Assembly (NCBI RefSeq): GCF_007362775.1 | Contig: NZ_CP041692.1 | Location: forward strand, 496,001-560,000 | Direction of reading: 5' to 3' | Source: Microlunatus elymi | GTDB taxonomy: Bacteria; Actinomycetota; Actinomycetes; Propionibacteriales; Propionibacteriaceae | Length of the DNA: 64,000 nt | Part shown: positions 52,399 through 61,766 of the stretch, piece after piece | Numbering within the stretch: the first letter of the stretch is position 1 | Layout: each line of letters opens with the position of its first letter | Made by a program: the position numbers and the translations under genes | The notes under the pieces: generated by a model | The model's database searches: none | Told to the model about the DNA's origin: nothing | What the model saw: the letters and a program-made list of their open reading frames with translations, nothing else

Positions 52399-54053
52399 GC
52401 GCGCTGGCGACGTCGCGGCTGTCCGCGGCCACACCTCGTACCGACGCCGGCAATCACCCACTCGGCGGCGCCGGGATCATGATCAGATTCGCGTTGCGAC
52501 GGGAGCGGATCCGTACGCCGGCCTGGCTGGTGATCATCGTCGGCAGCACCATGATGGTGGCCGCCGCATTCACCAACCTGTACGGCGATGCAGCCGAACG
52601 CGCACGCACGGCGGCCTCGCTCGGCACACCCGCCGGACTGGCGATGACCGGACCGCGTGAGTACATGAAGAACTACACCCTCGGCGCGATGATGAGCCAG
52701 CAGATGATCGGCTGGGTCGCGGTCGTGGTCGCGCTGCTCAGCATCCTGATCGTCGTCCGCAACACCCGGACCGAGGAGGAGACCGGGCGAGCCGAGCTGG
52801 TCCGTTCGATGCCGGTCGGCCGGCATGCCCAGTTGTTTGCGGCGATCGTGGTTGCGGTGCTGGCCAATGTCGTACTGGCGCTGGCGCTCGGTTTCGGGCT
52901 GGCGGCGTTGAAGATCGACTCGATGGATCTGGCCGGTTCTCTGCTCTACGGGTTCGCCCATGCCGCGGTCGGCATCGTGTTCGTCGGGATCACCGCGATC
53001 ACCGTGCAGATCACCGCCCATGCGCGCGGTGCGATCGGCATGTCGCTGGCGATCGTCGGTCTGGCGTACGTGTTGCGCGCGGCCGGCGACAGTGGTGATC
53101 ATGACGTGCTGTCCTGGTTGTCGCCGATCGGCTGGGCGCAGCGCACCTACGCCTACGTGGACGATCGCTGGTGGCCGTTGCTGCTGGCACTCGGTCTCGC
53201 GGTGATCACGGCAGCGATCGGTTTCTGGCTGAGCACTCGTCGCGACGTCGGCGCCGGCCTGCGGGCTGCCCGGTTGGGCCGAGGGACCGCGTCGGCCTTC
53301 CTGCAGACGCCAATCGGTGCTGCGGTCCGGTTGCATCGCGGCATGATCATCGGCTTCGCCATCGGCGCGTTCGTGCTCGGCGCGATGTACGGTTCGGTGC
53401 TCGGATCGATCAAGGGCATGCTGTCCGGCGTCGAGCCACTTGATCAAGCCCTGAAGGAAACCGGCGGTTCGTTGACCGACGCATTCGCCGCGATGATCTT
53501 GGTCGTGCTGGCCATGATCGCAGCGGTGTTCGCGGTGATCGCAGCCCTGCGACCGCGGGCCGAGGAGTCCGGCGGACGCGCCGAAGGACTGCTGGCAACG
53601 GGCTTGTCCCGGGCCGGCTGGCTGCTCAGCCACGTGGTGGTGGCGATGCTCGGCGGGGCTGTGGTGCTGGCGGCCGCCGGCTTCGGCTTCGGTGTCGCCG
53701 GTGCCGGTGCGACCGGTGATCAAGGTCTGATCGGCACCCTCACCCTGTCGGCGTTGGCCTACGCGCCGGCCGTCTGGGTGACCGCGGGCGTTGCGGTTGC
53801 CCTGTACGGCTGGCTGCCGCGGTTGGCGCCGGTGGCCTGGGCGCTGGTGGTCTACTCGTTCTTCGTCGGCTACCTCGGCCAGATCCTGCAACTGCCCGAT
53901 TGGATGAACAAGCTGCAGCCCTTCGGCTACGTCGCCAAGGTGCCGGTGCACGACGTCACCTGGTTGCCCGAGATCGTGCTGACCGCGATCGCGGCGGCGT
54001 TGGTGATCATCGGCATCGCCGGCCTGCGCCGCCGTGATCTTGACCTGAAGTAG
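52395..54053 (+). CDS. ABC exporter membrane subunit (tetronasin-type permease)
   Basis: 552 residues with about twelve membrane segments in two halves: the first from [15 protein letters not shown] to [15 protein letters not shown], the second from [22 protein letters not shown] to [18 protein letters not shown]. Each half has a conserved cytoplasmic piece ([54 protein letters not shown]), a hallmark of the tetronasin exporter permease family. It starts in the end of the ATPase gene (ATGA). Together they should export a hydrophobic compound. A repeat island follows the gene. Confidence 0.9.
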   Translation: MSALATSRLSAATPRTDAGNHPLGGAGIMIRFALRRERIRTPAWLVIIVGSTMMVAAAFTNLYGDAAERARTAASLGTPAGLAMTGPREYMKNYTLGAMMSQQMIGWVAVVVALLSILIVVRNTRTEEETGRAELVRSMPVGRHAQLFAAIVVAVLANVVLALALGFGLAALKIDSMDLAGSLLYGFAHAAVGIVFVGITAITVQITAHARGAIGMSLAIVGLAYVLRAAGDSGDHDVLSWLSPIGWAQRTYAYVDDRWWPLLLALGLAVITAAIGFWLSTRRDVGAGLRAARLGRGTASAFLQTPIGAAVRLHRGMIIGFAIGAFVLGAMYGSVLGSIKGMLSGVEPLDQALKETGGSLTDAFAAMILVVLAMIAAVFAVIAALRPRAEESGGRAEGLLATGLSRAGWLLSHVVVAMLGGAVVLAAAGFGFGVAGAGATGDQGLIGTLTLSALAYAPAVWVTAGVAVALYGWLPRLAPVAWALVVYSFFVGYLGQILQLPDWMNKLQPFGYVAKVPVHDVTWLPEIVLTAIAAALVIIGIAGLRRRDLDLK

Positions 54054-54087
54054 CGCTCACGGGGTGGCTCGCCCGACTCCCGGGACG

Positions 54088-54545
54088 GGACTTTCCGACT
54101 CGTGCTGGATTTCTGGGCCCGGGATTGGTGGGAATAGGAAATCTCCAACTCGTGCTGAGTTTTCCGGGCCCGGGTCGGCGCGGATTTTCCAGCACGTGTG
54201 GGATTTTCGGGGCTCGCAGCGGCTTGGAGTGCGGATTTTCCAGCACGTGTGGGGTTCTCGGGAGTCTCGGGCTGCGTGGGGTTCGATTTTCCGGCACGTG
54301 CTGGATTTTCGGCGCGTCCGAACCCAACTCCGGGTGGATAACGAACGCCCCGGGAACAGGTGGGCCGACGGAACTCAGCTCTGGGTGGAAAACGAACGGT
54401 CCTGGCGCCCGACGGCCCGACCGAACCCATCCCCGGGTGGGAAACGAACGCCCGGGACGTGAACGGTCCGCCCGAACCCAACACCGGGTGGAAAAGGTGA
54501 GCGGGGACCTGGAATTTCCGGCACGTGCGGGATTTTCGGGCATGG
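54088..54545. repeat. Repeat island of two degenerate repeat families
   Basis: The 555-bp gap between the permease and MATE genes is filled by repeats. Family A (about 35-40 bp, core TTTTCCAGCACGTGTGGGAT, centre nearly palindromic around CACGTG) is at about 54088, 54137, 54180, 54232, 54281 and 54510. Family B (about 45-50 bp, core CCGAACCCA, then CCGGGTGG, then AACGAACG) is at about 54318, 54365, 54418 and 54470. Copies are 60-90% alike by eye. No convincing gene is present. Confidence 0.85.
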
Positions 54546-54608
54546 ACTCCGGCGATGGGAAGGCGCCGGGCGACTGCAGTCATCGCGGCCGTTCGGGTGG
54601 GGCGACGG

Positions 54609-55940
54609 TCACGCCAGACCGGTACGCATCCAGCGGTCGGTCCGAGCCCGCAGCACCAACGTGATCATCCGGGCCAGGATGAACACCCCGTACGCGATCC
54701 ACAGCCAGACCAAACCGGCGCCGAAACCGTGCACCAGCAGGGCAAGCGGCACGTACGACGCCATCGCGATCAGGCCGGCGAGGGCGAGATAGCGGCCGTC
54801 GCCGGCACCGATCAGCACCCCGTCCAGGACGAACACCACACCCGCCAGCGGGGTGATGCAGGCGATCACCAGCAACACCTGGCGAAGCAGCTCCTGCACC
54901 GCCGGATCCGGTGAGAAGAGTTGATCAACCCACGGCCGGGCGAGGGTGACGACCAGCCCGAAGATCACCCCGGCCAGCACGCCCCAGCCGATCATCCGCC
55001 GGGTCAATCGACGCACCAGGTCGACGTCTCCGGCCCCCAGATAGCGGCCGATCACTGCCTGGGCAGCGATGGCCAGCGCATCCAGCGCGAAGGCGAGAAA
55101 CGTCCACAGGCTGTTGGCAACCTGGTGGGTGGCCAACGCGATCGCACCCATGCCGGCCGCAACCGCGGTGGTGACGGTGATCGACAACTGCAGCGTGGCG
55201 GTCCGGATCACCAGCCAGAAGCCGGATCGGGCTGCCGCGAGGACGCCCCGCGGATGGAAGCTGATCTTGGTGTGATTGCGTCGGGCGCCGCGCAACACCA
55301 CGGTGGCCAGCAGCACCGCGCTGCCGGTCTGCGCGATCAGGCTGCCGGTGGCTGAGCCGGCGATGCCAAGCCCGAACCCGTACACGAAAAGGAAGTTCAG
55401 CCCGATGTTGATCACGTTGCAGCTGATCGCCACGAACAACGGAGTCCTGGTGTCCTGCAGGCCGCGCAGCACCCCGGTGGAGGCCAAGATCAACAACAGC
55501 GACGGCAGCCCGCAGGCCGCGATCCGCAGGTAGGACCGAGCTGCAGACGCCACCTCCGGCCCGACTCCGTACCAGCCGATCACCGTCGGCATCAGCAGTT
55601 GCAACAGCCCGCACAGGACGGCGCCCAGCAGCACGGCCAGCACCATCCCGTCGAGTCCGCCGGCCAACGCGAAGCGAAGATCGCCGGCGCCGAGCCGACG
55701 GGCCACCGTGCCCGTGGTTCCGTAAGCCAGGAAGATGCTCAGCCCGGTCAGGATGCCGAGCAGGTTGCCGGCGATGCCCAGCCCGGCCAGCTCGGTGGTG
55801 CCGAGGTGTCCGATGATCGCCGAATCGGCCAGCAGCAGCGCCGGTTCGGAGACCAGCGTCGCGAAGGTCGGCACCGCGAGCAGGAAGATCTCGCGGTCCA
55901 GGGCACGAACCGAGGCGCGGGAGGACGAGGTGGCGGACAT
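54609..55940 (-). CDS. MATE-family efflux transporter (DinF-like)
   Basis: 443 residues with twelve membrane segments. The family features are REIFLLAVPTFATLVSEPALLLADSAIIGHLGTTELAGLGIAGNLLGILTGLSIFLAYGTTGTVARRLGAGD in the first half and LQLSITVTTAVAAGMGAIALATHQVANSLWTFLAFALDALAIAAQAVIGRYLGAGDVD in the second. The start is the ATG at 55938-55940. DinF-type carriers expel drugs or oxidised compounds using an ion gradient. The phosphotransferase gene at 55986 is divergent and 45 bp away. Confidence 0.93.
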   Translation of the reverse strand: MSATSSSRASVRALDREIFLLAVPTFATLVSEPALLLADSAIIGHLGTTELAGLGIAGNLLGILTGLSIFLAYGTTGTVARRLGAGDLRFALAGGLDGMVLAVLLGAVLCGLLQLLMPTVIGWYGVGPEVASAARSYLRIAACGLPSLLLILASTGVLRGLQDTRTPLFVAISCNVINIGLNFLFVYGFGLGIAGSATGSLIAQTGSAVLLATVVLRGARRNHTKISFHPRGVLAAARSGFWLVIRTATLQLSITVTTAVAAGMGAIALATHQVANSLWTFLAFALDALAIAAQAVIGRYLGAGDVDLVRRLTRRMIGWGVLAGVIFGLVVTLARPWVDQLFSPDPAVQELLRQVLLVIACITPLAGVVFVLDGVLIGAGDGRYLALAGLIAMASYVPLALLVHGFGAGLVWLWIAYGVFILARMITLVLRARTDRWMRTGLA

Positions 55941-55985
55941 CGCCGCCTATCCTGCACTGTCGGTGGGCAGCGGCAGGATTCGGCT

Positions 55986-56816
55986 ATGACAGCTCGACCG
56001 GATCCCGATCGGCCCCATGATCACGAGATTCCGCTCGCCGGCGGGTTCGTGAACGACGTCGTTCGCGTCGGCGACACCGTACGGCGCACGAGCGGGCCCT
56101 GGACCCCGGCCGTGCACGCTTTGCTGCGTCACCTGGAAGAGGTCGGCTTCGCCGAGTCGCCGCGAGTCCTCGGCATCGACGATCTCGGCCGGGAGGTGCT
56201 CAGCTATTTGCCGGGCGAAACGATGCCGTGGACCAACTGGCCGCGAGTGCTTTGCGACGACGACGGCGTCGCGCAGCTCGGCCGGCTGTTGCGCCGCTAC
56301 CACGACGCGGTCAGCGACTTCCGGCCGCCGCCGGGCGCGGTGTGGCGCAACCCGTTGGCCGGTCCGGGCGAGATCATCCGGCACGGCGACTTCAGCCCGT
56401 TCAACACGACCTGGGTCGACGACACGGTGGTCGGGCTGATCGACTGGGACTTCGCCCGGCCGGGCCGTCGCATCGACGACCTCGCCTACCTGGCCTGGCA
56501 GCTCGTACCGCTGCAGCCCGAGGGCCGGCGCAAGGAGTACGGCCTGGATTCGCGGCTCGATCTACCTGGGCGACTGAGCGTGCTCTGCGACGCGTACGGA
56601 GGTGACTACTCGCCCGCCGAAGTGGTCGCAGCAGCAATCGACGTCATCGAAGCCGAGCGCGGGGACACCGCTGAACTCGCCACTTGGGGCCTGCAACCGT
56701 GGGTCAGATTCGCCGACGACGGAAGCCTGCAAGCCTTCGCCGCCGAAGCCCGATGGCTTCGCCGAACGCGGGATTTCTGGGCCGGCAACGGCGGTGAGGT
56801 GCCTTGCCCGGATTGA
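55986..56816 (+). CDS. APH-family phosphotransferase
   Basis: 276 residues from ATG 55986. The catalytic loop is IIRHGDFSPFNTTWVDDTVVGLIDWDFARPGRRIDDLAYLAWQLVPL, that is HGDxxxxN followed by the metal-binding IDWD. The N-lobe is short (LAGGFVNDVVRVGDTVRRTSGPWTPAVHALLRHLEEVGFAESPRVLGID). The family phosphorylates aminoglycosides, choline, homoserine or other small molecules; the substrate here is open. Antibiotic resistance should not be assumed. It is divergent from a MATE exporter gene. Confidence 0.87.
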   Translation: MTARPDPDRPHDHEIPLAGGFVNDVVRVGDTVRRTSGPWTPAVHALLRHLEEVGFAESPRVLGIDDLGREVLSYLPGETMPWTNWPRVLCDDDGVAQLGRLLRRYHDAVSDFRPPPGAVWRNPLAGPGEIIRHGDFSPFNTTWVDDTVVGLIDWDFARPGRRIDDLAYLAWQLVPLQPEGRRKEYGLDSRLDLPGRLSVLCDAYGGDYSPAEVVAAAIDVIEAERGDTAELATWGLQPWVRFADDGSLQAFAAEARWLRRTRDFWAGNGGEVPCPD

Positions 56817-56894
56817 CCAGACGCTTCCGCGGAAGCGTCCCCAGGAAGGTTCCCTGCCGATCAGGACATCCCGGCAGCCACTACGTTGTCGTTC

Positions 56895-57683
56895 GTGACG
56901 TCAGACGACTCTGCGATGACGGTGACTACACCCGGCGGCGACTCGAGCCAGCCATGGGCCGGACTCGCTTCCGGCTACGAGCGGGCGCGCGCCAGGGAGG
57001 ATTCGCTGGATCGGATCGTCGAATGGCCGGCGCAGAGGGAGCTGTTGGGTGAGGTCACGGGGCGATCGGTGCTCGACCTGGGCTGCGGCAACGGCGGCAA
57101 GCTTGCGGCGTTGATCCGAGACGGAGCGGCCAGCGGCGTGGGCGTCGACATCAGCGGCAACTTCATCGTCGATCCGCCGCCCGGGTTGGAGCTCATCCGC
57201 GCCGATATCTCGGGCCTGGAATCGGTGCCCGGACTCGCCGGTCGCAGGTTCGACCGAATCCTGTTCCTGCAGTCCTTCGGCTATGCGGAGGATCCGGTCC
57301 GCACCCTGCAGTCGGCGCGGGCGATGCTGGCCGAGGACGGCTTCATCCTGTTGACCCGGACTCAGCCGATCCGGTACGCCGTCGAACGGGCCGAACAGAA
57401 CGGCACTTCGCTGGGCGAGGAGTACTTCGCCACGGACTCGTTCTCCTATCGCCACGGCAGCTGGAACGATCAGATCAGTCTGACCAAACGGCCCTACACG
57501 ATGGCCGACCTGCTGAACGTGTTCAGCGCGGCCGGGCTGTGGATCGAGACCACGGTCGAGCCGCAGCTGTCCGAGGAAGCCCGGCAACGCTTCCCACACA
57601 AACAGGCGTGGATGAACAAGTATCTGGGCATTCTGATGTTCAAGCTCCGGCCGTTACCCGGTGCTTCCGCGGCGGGGCGCTGA
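56895..57683 (+). CDS. SAM-dependent methyltransferase (class I)
   Basis: About 262 residues; I start at GTG 56895, but ATG 56916 is equally possible because no ribosome site is seen. Motif I is RSVLDLGCGNGGKLAALI and the acidic residue after strand 2 is in GVGVDIS; later strands are ELIRADISGLESV, FDRILFLQSFGYAEDPVRTLQSARAMLAEDGFILLTRTQPIRYAVE. The C-terminal part RPYTMADLLNVFSAAGLWIETTVEP is typical of small-molecule methyltransferases of the Methyltransf_11/25 group. Substrate unknown. It is near no obvious partner. Confidence 0.85.
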   Translation: MTSDDSAMTVTTPGGDSSQPWAGLASGYERARAREDSLDRIVEWPAQRELLGEVTGRSVLDLGCGNGGKLAALIRDGAASGVGVDISGNFIVDPPPGLELIRADISGLESVPGLAGRRFDRILFLQSFGYAEDPVRTLQSARAMLAEDGFILLTRTQPIRYAVERAEQNGTSLGEEYFATDSFSYRHGSWNDQISLTKRPYTMADLLNVFSAAGLWIETTVEPQLSEEARQRFPHKQAWMNKYLGILMFKLRPLPGASAAGR

Positions 57684-57692
57684 CCGGGATCC

Positions 57693-58460
57693 TCAGCGCG
57701 GCGCCATCCGAATCGCGCCGTCCAGCCTGATGGTTTCGCCGTTCAGCATCGGGTTGCGAATGATCGACTCGGCCAGCTGGGCGTACTCCTCCGGACGGCC
57801 GAGCCGACTCGGATGCGGCACCTGGTGTCCGAGCGACTCCTGCGCCTCGGCAGGCAGTCCGGCCATCATCGGGGTGTTGAAGATGCCGGGCGCGATCGAC
57901 ATCACCCGGATCTGGTGTTGAGCAAGATCACGAGCGATCGGCAGGGTCATGCCGACAATGCCGCCCTTCGACGCGGAGTACGCGGCCTGCCCGATCTGGC
58001 CGTCGAAGGCGGCGACCGAGGCGGTGTTGATGATCACGCCGCGCTCCTCACCGATCGGCTCCGCCTGCAGCATCCGTTCGGCGGCCAGCCGGATCACGTT
58101 GAACGTGCCGATCAGGTTGACCTCGACGGTGCGGCGGAATTTGTCGTACGGGAACGGGCCCTTCTTGCCCACCACCCGGAACACGTCGGCGGCGATGCCA
58201 GCGCAGTTGATCACGAACCGAAGCTCACCCAGCTCCGCCGCAACGTCCAACGCGGCAGTGACCTGTTCGGCGTCGGTCACATCCGCGGGGACGAATCGGG
58301 CTGTGCCGTTGATCTTGTCGGCCGCGGAATCCCCTGGCGAGGAAGGAAGATCGACCAGTACGACCGGTGCTCCCGCGGCCGCCAGCCGGGTCGCGGTGGC
58401 GAAGCCGAGCCCGGACGCACCGCCGGTGATCAGTGCGACGCTGCGATCATTGATGTCCAT
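57693..58460 (-). CDS. Short-chain dehydrogenase, 3-hydroxyacyl-CoA dehydrogenase type
   Basis: 255 residues from the ATG at 58458-58460 with GAGAGGAAG upstream. The NAD site is [33 protein letters not shown], with Asp after strand 2 (VDLP), favouring NAD. The active site is [36 protein letters not shown] (Ser, Tyr-x3-Lys). The sequence [35 protein letters not shown] closely fits the HSD17B10-type 3-hydroxyacyl-CoA dehydrogenases. The thiolase gene lies 62 bp upstream in the same direction, so the two probably act in fatty-acid or branched-chain acyl-CoA oxidation. Confidence 0.9.
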   Translation of the reverse strand: MDINDRSVALITGGASGLGFATATRLAAAGAPVVLVDLPSSPGDSAADKINGTARFVPADVTDAEQVTAALDVAAELGELRFVINCAGIAADVFRVVGKKGPFPYDKFRRTVEVNLIGTFNVIRLAAERMLQAEPIGEERGVIINTASVAAFDGQIGQAAYSASKGGIVGMTLPIARDLAQHQIRVMSIAPGIFNTPMMAGLPAEAQESLGHQVPHPSRLGRPEEYAQLAESIIRNPMLNGETIRLDGAIRMAPR

Positions 58461-58522
58461 GACTTCCTCTCGACGGCGTGAGAATGCCCTTGCAGGGTGG
58501 CGAATCCGGAATGACGAAGGCG

Positions 58523-59689
58523 TCAGTCGAGGCGCTCGATGATCATGGCGTTGGCCATTCCGCCGCCCTCGCACATGGTCTGCAGGCCGTAGCGGCCACC
58601 GGTCCGATCAAGGTAGCTGACCAGGCTGGTCAGCAGCTTGGCTCCGGTGGCGCCGAGTGGATGGCCGAGTGCGATCGCGCCGCCGCGCGGATTCAGCTTC
58701 TGCGGGTCGGCGTTGAATTCGCGCTGCCAGGCCAACGGGACCGGTGCGAACGCCTCGTTGACCTCGTACGCGTCAAGATCATCAATGCTCAAACCCGAAC
58801 GCTCCAACAGTTTTCGGGTCGCCGGGATGATGCCGGTCAACATCAACAACGGGTCGCTGCCGGTGACGGCGAAGGACACGAATCGCGCACGCGGGGTCAG
58901 CCCGAGCTGGGCAGCGCGTTCCTCGCTCATGATCAACACGGCGGCGGCGCCGTCGGTCAGCGGGGAGGAGTTGCCGGCGGTGATCGTCCAGTCGATCTCG
59001 TCGAACCGTTCACCGATCGCCGGATCGTAGAAGGCAGGCTTCAGCTGGGCGAGCCCCTCGGCGGTGGTGCCGGGCCGGATGGTCTCATCGGTTTCATGAT
59101 CATCAATGGCGATGATCTCGTCGGCGAAGGTGCCGTCCTGCGTCGCCTGCGCGGCGCGGCGATGAGATTCGGCGGCGAACGCGTCCAGGGTCGGCCGATC
59201 GAGTTTCCAGTGCGCACTGATCAGCTCCGCGCTGATTCCTTGCTGCACCAGCCCGTCCGGGTAGCGGGACTGCAGCGGTTCGTACGGGTTCTTGCCGGCA
59301 AAGGTGGAGAACATCGGCACCCGGCTCATCGACTCGACGCCGCAGGCAAGCACCACGTCGTACGCCCCGGCGATCACACCCTGGGCGGCGAAGTGAGCGG
59401 CCTGTTGGCTGGATCCACACTGCCGGTCGATCGTGGTGCCCGGTACCGATTCGGGAAGCCCGGCTGCTAACGCCGCGGTGCGTCCGATGTTCATCGCCTG
59501 TTCGCCGCCCTGGCTGACGCAGCCGCAGAGCACGTCCTCGATCAGTTCCGGGTCGATTCCGGTGCGCTCGACCAGGCCGCGGATCACCCGGGCCAACAGG
59601 TCGGCGGGGTGGATGTCGGACAGCGCACCGCCCGGTTTCCCCTTGCCGGTCGGAGTGCGCAGGACGTCGACGATGACCGCGGTTCGCAT
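58523..59689 (-). CDS. Thiolase (acetyl-CoA C-acyltransferase)
   Basis: 388 residues from the ATG at 59687-59689 ([33 protein letters not shown]); a GTG at 59698 would add three residues. The nucleophilic Cys is in [24 protein letters not shown], His in [24 protein letters not shown] and the second Cys in [19 protein letters not shown]. All catalytic residues are intact. Thiolases cleave 3-ketoacyl-CoA or condense two acetyl-CoA; with the downstream dehydrogenase a degradative role is more likely. Confidence 0.95.
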   Translation of the reverse strand: MRTAVIVDVLRTPTGKGKPGGALSDIHPADLLARVIRGLVERTGIDPELIEDVLCGCVSQGGEQAMNIGRTAALAAGLPESVPGTTIDRQCGSSQQAAHFAAQGVIAGAYDVVLACGVESMSRVPMFSTFAGKNPYEPLQSRYPDGLVQQGISAELISAHWKLDRPTLDAFAAESHRRAAQATQDGTFADEIIAIDDHETDETIRPGTTAEGLAQLKPAFYDPAIGERFDEIDWTITAGNSSPLTDGAAAVLIMSEERAAQLGLTPRARFVSFAVTGSDPLLMLTGIIPATRKLLERSGLSIDDLDAYEVNEAFAPVPLAWQREFNADPQKLNPRGGAIALGHPLGATGAKLLTSLVSYLDRTGGRYGLQTMCEGGGMANAMIIERLD

Positions 59690-59729
59690 GCCGGACACGT
59701 TACTCGCCGGTAGCCATCCGCAGTGTGGG

Positions 59730-59779
59730 CCCTGAGCTTGTCGAAGGACCGGGAAATCGACCCTTCGACAGGCTCAGGG
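59730..59779. terminator. Hairpin made of a widespread inverted repeat
   Basis: CCCTGAGCTTGTCGAAGG (59730-59747) pairs with CCTTCGACAGGCTCAGGG (59762-59779) with one G-T pair. The repeat type (CCCTGAGCCTGTCGAAGG) is known from many bacterial genomes. It follows wrbA on the minus strand and precedes the thiolase gene, so it may end wrbA transcription. Confidence 0.65.
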
Positions 59780-59796
59780 ATCCGTGGCGGGTGTGC

Positions 59797-60405
59797 TCAG
59801 GCGGCGCGGCCGGCCTTCAGGGCGCCCGCAATCTCGACGGCGCGACGAGCCTGGTAGCGCAGGCCGTCCAGGGTGACCTCGCTCGGCTCGCTGACGGCGA
59901 TGTGCGAGGTGCCGTACGGGTTGCCGGTCTGGAACTGGATCGGGTCGGTGTAGCCAGGGGCAACCACGATTCCGCCCCAGTGGTAGAGCGTGGTGTAGAG
60001 CGACAGCAGCGTGGACTCCTGGCCACCGTGCGCGGTCTGGGTGCTGGTGAAGGCGGTGTAGACCTTGTCGGCCAGCTTGCCCTGCAGCCACAGCGGGTTC
60101 GTGGTGTCGATGAACTGCTGCAGCTGGCTGGGGATGTTGCCGTAGCGGGTGGGGGCGCCGAAGATCACGACGTCGGCCCAGTCCAGGTCGTCGAGCTCGG
60201 CCACCGGGATGTCGGCCGTCGCGGCGGCGTGGGCGGCCCATGCCTCGTTGCTGGCGATGGCGGCCTGCGGTGCGTTCTCCCGGATCCGGCGCAGTCGCAC
60301 CTCGGAGCCGGCCTTCTCCGCACCCTCGACGGCCGCTTCGGCCAGCCGATGGATGTTGCCGGTGGAGCTGTAGTAGATGACGGCGGTCTTGACGCTCTCG
60401 CTCAT
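59797..60405 (-). CDS. wrbA: WrbA-type NAD(P)H:quinone oxidoreductase
   Basis: 202 residues from the ATG at 60403-60405 with GAGGAGAACCCCC upstream. The FMN phosphate loop is VIYYSSTGNIHRLAEAAVEGAEKAG; FGAPTRYGNIPSQLQQFIDTTNPLWLQGKLADKVYTAFTSTQTAHGGQESTLLSLYTTLYHWGGIVVAPGYTDP is the WrbA signature, including the HGGQE loop. The enzyme reduces quinones by two electrons and protects from redox cycling. An operator-like site lies in front of the gene and a TetR-type regulator gene lies upstream on the other strand. Confidence 0.95.
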   Translation of the reverse strand: MSESVKTAVIYYSSTGNIHRLAEAAVEGAEKAGSEVRLRRIRENAPQAAIASNEAWAAHAAATADIPVAELDDLDWADVVIFGAPTRYGNIPSQLQQFIDTTNPLWLQGKLADKVYTAFTSTQTAHGGQESTLLSLYTTLYHWGGIVVAPGYTDPIQFQTGNPYGTSHIAVSEPSEVTLDGLRYQARRAVEIAGALKAGRAA

Positions 60406-60433
60406 GGGGGTTCTCCTCGTACTGCCGAACGTA

Positions 60434-60452
60434 AACGGATTGCTATCCGGTT
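60434..60452. promoter_or_regulatory. Candidate TetR operator in front of wrbA
   Basis: AACGGAT-TGCT-ATCCGGTT is a near-palindrome 28 bases before the wrbA start codon. The half-site ATCCGGTTA recurs at about 61065-61073 upstream of the TetR gene, within ATCCGGAATCCGATCCGGTT. A shared binding site for the TetR protein is the simplest reading. Confidence 0.45.
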
Positions 60453-60871
60453 ACGCAGCATAGGCCCGTTGGGTTGATTGTTCAAGTTCGGAAAGCGGCT
60501 GCGATCTGAGAGTCGTTCCTGCCCGCCCACCCCGGGTGCCGCAGCGGCTCAGCTGGGGAACTGTGCAGAAGCTGATGAGCGTCCGACGCGTTCGAGGTCT
60601 CGTCACCGAGGTGTACGGCGATTCGTCCGCGGATCCCGCAGGCCGATTGGCCAGACTGGTCGCGGGTCTCCTGCTCAGCTCGGGGCGTGGCCACTTCCCG
60701 CCTCTGCTGCCGCCCTCTCGCCTGAGCAGGAGATCGCGGGCGGGTCGGCAGTGGGTTGGCGCCGATCCACAGCCCGTTGTCCACAGGAGTTATCCCCACT
60801 GTGGAGAAACAACATTGATGTGATTCACCACGGCGTCCGCCTCGCAGCAGGACCCCGAAGGCTCGGCACGC

Positions 60872-60939
60872 TTCCCGCGCACCTGCGGTACTCCCGCGCA
60901 GGTTCCGACATCCGCGGCTGCACCGCAGGTGCGCGGGAA
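60872..60939. repeat. Palindromic dispersed repeat, copy 2
   Basis: TTCCCGCGCACCTGCGGT (60872-60889) is an exact complement of ACCGCAGGTGCGCGGGAA (60922-60939); the 32-base centre contains TACTCCCGCGCAGGTTC, also close to the copy at 47503-47570. Total element about 68 bp. Confidence 0.85.
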
Positions 60940-61132
60940 CCAAGCCGAGCAGCAGAGGGCGGGGTGGTGGGGTGCGAGCGCACCGGGAGCCGGACGAGTG
61001 CACCTGGTGCCGGAGGATGCCGGGCAGGAGGAGTATTCCGACGCGTACCGAATCCGGAATCCGATCCGGTTAGTCTCGATGCTGGCCGCCGATCGCGGCG
61101 GTCCGTCGGACAAGCACTTCGGGGGTGCCAGG

Positions 61133-61756
61133 GTGAACGCTGGGCGGTCGGTCGACCGGGATCGGCCCGTACTCGGTGATCTGACGCTGCTGCAGTCGCC
61201 TCCGCCGGAGCGTTCGGACGCGGCCCGTAACCGGCAGCGGATCCTGCAGGCTGCCCGGGAGCTGATCGACGAGCGCGGTCCGCAGGAACTGACCATGAAC
61301 GAGGTCGCAGCGCACGCCGGCGTCGGGGTCGGCACGGTGTATCGCCGGTTCGGCGATCAGGCCGGTCTGGTGGACGCGTTGATGGATGAGCACGAGCGGG
61401 AACTGCAGGAGCAGATGATTTCCGGGCCGCCTCCGCTCGGGCCGGGTGCGGAGCCGGTGGAGCGAATCAAGGCGTTCCTGCACGCCTTCGTCGATCTGCT
61501 GGAGTTGTACGCACCGGTGATGGCCACGGTGCGTGACGATCCGCGAACCCGGGGCGGCGGGGCGTACAACGCTCATCATCAGCATCTGGCGATCTTGATC
61601 CGGCAGGTCCGGCCGGGCCTCGACGCGACCTATCTCGCCGGCGCCTTGCTGACCAATCTGGAGGCGCGGCGCTTCCTGGCGCAGCGCAACGACCTCGGCT
61701 ACGGAGTCGATCAGATCAAGGCAGGGCTCGATCAGCTGGTCACCGGCCTGGGGTAG
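61133..61756 (+). CDS. TetR-family transcriptional regulator
   Basis: 207 residues from GTG 61133. The HTH is RSDAARNRQRILQAARELIDERGPQELTMNEVAAHAGVGVGTVYRRFGDQAGLVDALMDEHERELQEQM, a textbook TetR domain at residues about 28-95. The ligand domain is helical (ERIKAFLHAFVDLLELYAPVMATV, HHQHLAILIRQVRPGLDATYLAGALLTNL). It is divergent from wrbA with a shared half-site in both upstream regions, so it is the likely repressor of wrbA and itself. Confidence 0.9.
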   Translation: MNAGRSVDRDRPVLGDLTLLQSPPPERSDAARNRQRILQAARELIDERGPQELTMNEVAAHAGVGVGTVYRRFGDQAGLVDALMDEHERELQEQMISGPPPLGPGAEPVERIKAFLHAFVDLLELYAPVMATVRDDPRTRGGGAYNAHHQHLAILIRQVRPGLDATYLAGALLTNLEARRFLAQRNDLGYGVDQIKAGLDQLVTGLG

Positions 61757-61766
61757 TGCGGTCGGA

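Larger units (their letters stand above)
60406..61132. other. Intergenic region between wrbA and the TetR gene
   Basis: 727 bp. It contains the candidate operators at 60434-60452 and 61049-61073, a TTGTCCACA sequence fitting the DnaA-box consensus at about 60778-60786 with GTTATCCCCAC just after it, and the palindromic repeat at 60872-60939. Short open frames in several phases lack consistent codon usage, so I see no supported gene; 60480-60830 might be remnants of one. Confidence 0.5.

Noticed and set aside
52314-53951. 545-codon open frame on the minus strand
   Set aside because: Antisense to the ABC exporter permease; His/Arg/Gln-rich with no recognisable motif.
54088-54545. Repeats resembling a CRISPR array
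   Set aside because: Units are degenerate, have two families, irregular spacing and no unique spacers of constant length; no cas genes nearby.
53927-54583. Minus-strand repeat protein (PENPxxAGKS units)
   Set aside because: Overlaps the 3' end of the permease gene, the phrase changes frame between units, and no start signal is seen; explained by the DNA repeats.
60480-60830. Small genes on either strand (for example 60536-60823)
   Set aside because: Frames on both strands are open but lack consistent codon bias, ribosome sites or recognisable domains.
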